NCBI RefSeq assembly: GCF_014164585.1
Contig: NZ_JACJFM010000020.1
Coordinates: 4,838-68,837, forward strand
From: Oceanospirillum sediminis
Lineage (GTDB): Bacteria; Pseudomonadota; Gammaproteobacteria; Pseudomonadales; Halomonadaceae
DNA: 64,000 bases
Direction: 5' to 3'
Shown: in pieces, positions 60,738 to 64,000 of the stretch
Layout of the letters: every line of letters starts with the position of its first letter
Position numbering within the stretch: position 1 is the first letter of the stretch
Notes under the pieces: generated by a model
Seen by the model: the letters and a program-made list of their open reading frames with translations, nothing else
What the model was told of the DNA's origin: nothing
The model's database searches: none
Made by a program: the position numbers and the translations under genes

Positions 60738-60761
60738 TTTTTTAAGTTTAGCCAAAAGTCT

Positions 60762-60789
60762 AATATAAAAAAGCAGTCAATGATATCAA
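60762..60789 (-). promoter_or_regulatory. Candidate sigma-70 promoter ahead of the nested hairpin
   Basis: On the minus strand TTGATA (plus 60784-60789), 16 bases, TATATT (plus 60762-60767). A transcript from here would start near 60755, then meet the nested hairpin, then reach the chemoreceptor gene at 60513. So it could yield a short RNA or a long chemoreceptor leader. Confidence 0.5.
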
Positions 60790-60910
60790 AAAGCTGAAAA
60801 ATATTGTTTTGTGAGATATATATATTGTTATTTTTATATTTTGTGGTAAATAAAATTATACGCTCTAATGATAGATGGCTATGTAGGGTGTGAAGCTATT
60901 TGAGACAGGC

Positions 60911-60946
60911 ATAAAAAAACCCTTCAGAAAGAATTTCTGAAGGGTT
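60911..60946 (-). terminator. Intrinsic terminator of htpG
   Basis: AACCCTTCAGAAA and TTTCTGAAGGGTT pair perfectly over 13 bp with a 3-base loop. On the minus strand the stem is followed by a long T run. Confidence 0.95.
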
Positions 60947-60980
60947 TTATCAGAAAGCGCTTATTCAGATCAGCATAGCG

Positions 60981-62897
60981 TTAGCCAGCCAGATCCAGCA
61001 ACAGGCGGTTCAGACGCTGAACATAAGCGGCCGCATCTTTCAGCTGACGACCCTCTGCCAGCATCGCCTGATCCAGTACGATACGTGCCAGCTCACCAAA
61101 GCGGTCTTCGTCCGCTTCCTGATCCAGTTTCAGAATCAGTGGGTGAGTTGGATTCAGTTCCAGAACCGGCTTGGCTTCAGGGATCTCCTGACCTGCAGCG
61201 GCCATAATCTGACGCATCTGCTCACCCATTTCGCCATCATTCAGTACTACACACGCTGGGGATTCCGTCAGACGGTGAGTCACACGCACGTCATCAACCT
61301 GCTCTTTCAGCAGCTCTTTAACGCGCTCAACCATACCTTCGACTTTCTCAGCGGCTTCTTCCTGTGCTTTCTTGTCTTCTTCAGACTCGGTATCGCCCAG
61401 ATCCAGTTCACCTTTTGCGACATCCTGGAAAGACTTACCATCGAACTCAGTCAGATGGCTCATCAGCCATTCGTCGATGCGATCTGCCAGCAGCAATACT
61501 TCGATACCCTTCTTACGGAAGATCTCCAGATGCGGGCTGCTCTTCGCAGTATTATAGTTCTCTGCTGTCAGGTAGTAGATCTTGTCCTGACCTTCCTGCA
61601 TACGCTCAACGTACTCAGCCAGGGCGACATTCTGCACATCGGAGTCGTTGTGAGTGGATGCAAAGCGCAGCAGCCTGGCGATCTTCTCTTTGTTAGAGAA
61701 ATCTTCACCAGGGCCTTCTTTCAGTACGCTGCCGAATTCATTCCAGAAGGTCTGGTATTTTTCAGCGTCGTTCTTCGCCAGTTTGCTCAGCATATCCAGT
61801 ACACGTTTGGTCAGTGCACTCTTCATGGATGTGATGTTCGGATCCTGCTGCAGAATCTCACGGGAAACATTCAGAGAAAGGTCGTTAGAATCCACTACAC
61901 CCTTGATAAAGCGCAGGTAAAGCGGCAGGAACTGTTCAGCGTCATCCATGATAAATACACGCTGTACATACAGCTTCAGACCACGGGAGGCTTCACGATG
62001 GTACAGATCAAACGGCGCTTTACCCGGCAGGTACAGCAGGCTGGTATATTCCAGCTTACCTTCAACCTTGTTGTGGCTCCAGGCCAGAGGATCGGCAAAG
62101 TCATGAGAAACGTGCTTGTAGAACTCCTGGTACTCTTCGTCTTTCACATCCGTACGGGAGCGGGTCCACAGGGCTTTTGCTTCGTTAACTGCTTCAAACT
62201 CAGGTGCTTTTTCTACCGGCTCTTCACCTTCTTCTGGCTGGCTGAAGTCCTGTTTCTCCATCAACACAGGTACAGCGATATGATCGGAGTACTTACGAAT
62301 CAGGTTACGCAGGCGGAAATCTTCCGAGAACTCTTTCTCATCCGCTTTCAGCTTCAGTGTGATGCTGGTACCACGCTCGGCTTTTTCAACATTCTCAATG
62401 GTGAACTCGCCATCACCTTTTGATACCCAGCGCACGCCTTCGCCAGACGCTGAACCTGCTTTACGGGTAACAACTTCTACCTCTTCCGCTACGATAAAGG
62501 AAGAGTAAAAACCAACACCGAACTGACCAATCAGCTGAGAATCTTTTTTCTGATCACCGGTCAGCTGACTCAGAAACTCTGCAGTACCGGATTTAGCAAT
62601 CGTTCCCAGATGGTCAATCACATCCTGACGACTCATACCGATACCGGTATCACTGATCGTCAGGCTGTTATTCTCGCTATCTGTAGTAATTGTAACCTGA
62701 AGGTCAGACTGTCCTTCATACAGAGCGTCATTTTCCAGCGCATTGTAGCGTAGCTTATCGCAAGCATCAGAGGCATTGGAAATCAGCTCACGTAGGAAGA
62801 TCTCTTTGTTGGAATACAACGAGTGGATCATCAGGTGTAATAGCTGTTTTACTTCTGTCTGAAAACCAAGGGTTTCTTTCTGTGCTTCAGCGGACAT
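60981..62897 (-). CDS. htpG: Hsp90-type chaperone HtpG
   Basis: The 638-residue protein is slightly longer than E. coli HtpG (624) because of acidic linker segments. Domain marks: N-terminal ATPase with [14 protein letters not shown] and G-Q-F-G-V-G-F-Y-S; the middle domain with N-V-S-R-E-I-L-Q; and the C-terminal dimerisation domain. It is a stress chaperone. A sigma-32 promoter lies upstream and a terminator downstream, so it is a single-gene unit. Confidence 0.98.
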   Translation of the reverse strand: MSAEAQKETLGFQTEVKQLLHLMIHSLYSNKEIFLRELISNASDACDKLRYNALENDALYEGQSDLQVTITTDSENNSLTISDTGIGMSRQDVIDHLGTIAKSGTAEFLSQLTGDQKKDSQLIGQFGVGFYSSFIVAEEVEVVTRKAGSASGEGVRWVSKGDGEFTIENVEKAERGTSITLKLKADEKEFSEDFRLRNLIRKYSDHIAVPVLMEKQDFSQPEEGEEPVEKAPEFEAVNEAKALWTRSRTDVKDEEYQEFYKHVSHDFADPLAWSHNKVEGKLEYTSLLYLPGKAPFDLYHREASRGLKLYVQRVFIMDDAEQFLPLYLRFIKGVVDSNDLSLNVSREILQQDPNITSMKSALTKRVLDMLSKLAKNDAEKYQTFWNEFGSVLKEGPGEDFSNKEKIARLLRFASTHNDSDVQNVALAEYVERMQEGQDKIYYLTAENYNTAKSSPHLEIFRKKGIEVLLLADRIDEWLMSHLTEFDGKSFQDVAKGELDLGDTESEEDKKAQEEAAEKVEGMVERVKELLKEQVDDVRVTHRLTESPACVVLNDGEMGEQMRQIMAAAGQEIPEAKPVLELNPTHPLILKLDQEADEDRFGELARIVLDQAMLAEGRQLKDAAAYVQRLNRLLLDLAG

Positions 62898-63021
62898 TCA
62901 GTCAGACTCCTGTTTAAATGCATCCGATTTATTTGATTAGGCAGGTATATCCTCTGTCATTGCTGTCCCTGTCATATGGAAAAGCATTATGCGGATGAAT
63001 ACACCTTTGAGTGATTTCTGT

Positions 63022-63049
63022 AGATTGGGACTAATAGATATTTTTCAAG
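63022..63049 (-). promoter_or_regulatory. Sigma-32 heat-shock promoter of htpG
   Basis: On the minus strand CTTGAAA (plus 63043-63049), 13 bases, CCCAATCT (plus 63022-63029). It fits the sigma-32 consensus and has the same spacing as the groESL promoter. The htpG start is 125 bases further on. Confidence 0.9.
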
Positions 63050-63132
63050 AGCAGATCTGAATGGGCAGGATAAACAGATCTGCTGATGACAGAATTACGG
63101 GCCATGACTGTTTATGAGGGGGCTTTTAAATA

Positions 63133-63735
63133 TCAGCCTGGAAAGAGCTGTATCCTGACCGGATGCGGGCCTGACAGGGTTTCGCTATCAGTCAGCTTTT
63201 TTTTATCCAGACGAGGGGATTCAGGAAAATAACTATCCCTGTCTGTCTGGTTCTGTTCTTCTGTAGCTGCCTGAGTAAGGGAAGCCGGGTTGCTTTTCTG
63301 ATCCGCTGCCTGAATATTGGAGGTTTCAGACCTGGCCTGGTTAAAACGAGCTACAGCAAACTCAAGTGGCTCTGAACGATAACGCCACACAAACCACATA
63401 CCATAAAAGATTACAAAAACGACGATGACTTTAAGCCATAGGGCAAAAGGACGAAACAGAAGAGGATAGCTGACCATAGTCAACATCATCAGGGTTGAAA
63501 AAATTTTGACTTTCAGAGGAATAACTTTGTATTTTTCCCAGCCTCGAATCATAGGACCAAAGCTTTTCTGTCTGAGTAACCACTGATGCATACGTTCAGA
63601 GCCACGGGAAAAGAAAAAAGCGGCAAGAATAATAAAAGGGGTTGTTGGCAATAGCGGCAGTACAACCCCGATAGCCCCGACAACCAGAGCCAGATAGCCT
63701 GCGAGAAGATACAGAGGACGCTTAAAACTCTGCAT
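63133..63735 (-). CDS. DUF454 (YbaN-family) membrane protein with extra tail
   Basis: Residues 1-125 match the YbaN/DUF454 pattern: two early membrane helices with G-V-V-L-P-L-L-P-T-T-P-F, a polar stretch with S-F-G-P-M-I-R-G-W, and two more helices around W-K-V-I-V-V-F-V-I-F-Y-G. E. coli YbaN is 125 residues; this one has about 75 further polar, Asn/Gln/Ser-rich residues at the C-terminus. The function of the family is unknown. Confidence 0.87.
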   Translation of the reverse strand: MQSFKRPLYLLAGYLALVVGAIGVVLPLLPTTPFIILAAFFFSRGSERMHQWLLRQKSFGPMIRGWEKYKVIPLKVKIFSTLMMLTMVSYPLLFRPFALWLKVIVVFVIFYGMWFVWRYRSEPLEFAVARFNQARSETSNIQAADQKSNPASLTQAATEEQNQTDRDSYFPESPRLDKKKLTDSETLSGPHPVRIQLFPG

Positions 63736-63954
63736 AGACAGTCCCTTTATTTAATCTCTTAAATCAGTGCATTTGCACAAATGCTTATCAGTAACAATGC
63801 TGTTCAGATATGTATCATTCATTCTGGAACACTTTTCTGTGTTTGTCAGTTTTTTTCATTATGATTCAGATAGTTGTTGTTTTTTAATCGGTTATATCGA
63901 TCTGAATGAGAATATTGCTGATTTCATCAGCCAGATCATATGAGGACATCTTAC

Positions 63955-64000
63955 ATGGTGGATTCTGTTCAGATAACTGCTGTTGTACCTGAACAGACGT
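63955..64000 (+). CDS. Probable gene start, cut by the window edge
   Basis: An ATG at 63955 has GAGGA 8 bases upstream and opens a frame of 15 codons with no stop before the window ends (M-V-D-S-V-Q-I-T-A-V-V). Too little is visible to say what it encodes. The 219 bases before it (63736-63954) contain no other gene. Confidence 0.4.
   Translation, partial: MVDSVQITAVVPEQT

Noticed and set aside
61143-62423. 426-codon open frame antisense to htpG
   Set aside because: It is a shadow of a highly conserved gene; the composition (many His, Phe, Gln) is typical of antisense frames.

Overview
The window looks like chromosome of a marine-type gammaproteobacterium, most plausibly Oceanospirillales or a near relative. 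The grounds are moderate GC, gammaproteobacterial versions of prfC, rimK, upp-uraA, dinB, groESL and htpG, a complete N-acetylglutaminylglutamine amide (NAGGN) osmolyte operon, a putrescine-utilisation cluster, and many c-di-GMP and sensory proteins. The genus cannot be fixed from this sequence alone. I see no rRNA, tRNA, CRISPR array, complete insertion sequence or prophage.

Layout. 1-10.2 kb: the 3' part of a very acidic repeat protein with a perfect hexanucleotide tract, a periplasmic binding protein, an NTF2-like protein, a membrane class III cyclase, a MetF-like protein lacking the usual active-site residues, a GNAT enzyme, a DUF3833 lipoprotein and small unknowns. 10.5-20.2 kb: an MscS channel, a diguanylate cyclase, a 1678-residue REC-CheB-CheR-PAS-GGDEF-EAL protein and a convergent sensor kinase. 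20.3-24.9 kb: a minus-strand operon running antiporter, MscS channel, rimB-like protease, rimK, AspA-like deacylase. 25.1-31.1 kb: zntB-like transporter, then the NAGGN operon (amidotransferase, synthetase, M42 peptidase). 31.3-37.2 kb: a diguanylate cyclase, a start-less gene remnant, a groES-groEL pair under a clear sigma-32 promoter, an unknown gene and an HtpX-like protease. 37.3-42.4 kb: potF/puuA-like genes diverging from puuB-like and a TetR regulator. 42.6-54.8 kb: prfC, a TatD-family nuclease, a sensor kinase, a DUF342 protein, upp-uraA behind a strong terminator hairpin, an EAL-HDOD protein and an SOS-boxed dinB. 55.0-63.7 kb: a tandem receiver protein, a CBS-PAS-GGDEF-EAL protein, a chemoreceptor, htpG with its own sigma-32 promoter, and a YbaN-family protein. 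A new gene probably starts at 63955.

Themes. (i) Second messengers: six cyclase or EAL/GGDEF-type proteins, two sensor kinases and a tandem receiver lie in 64 kb; the central object is the fusion of chemotaxis methylation domains with a c-di-GMP synthesis/degradation module. (ii) Osmotic response: two MscS channels, a proton antiporter, the RimK glutamylation cluster and the NAGGN operon lie within about 20 kb, and the NAGGN promoter carries a perfect dyad in its -35/-10 spacer. (iii) Heat shock: groESL and htpG each carry a near-consensus sigma-32 promoter with the same 13-base spacer; this GroEL lacks the normal Gly-Met tail, which suggests a secondary chaperonin. (iv) Polyamines: a divergent regulatory region carries repeated dyads that are candidate operators.

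All calls rest on reading the sequence and on family knowledge; no database search was run.
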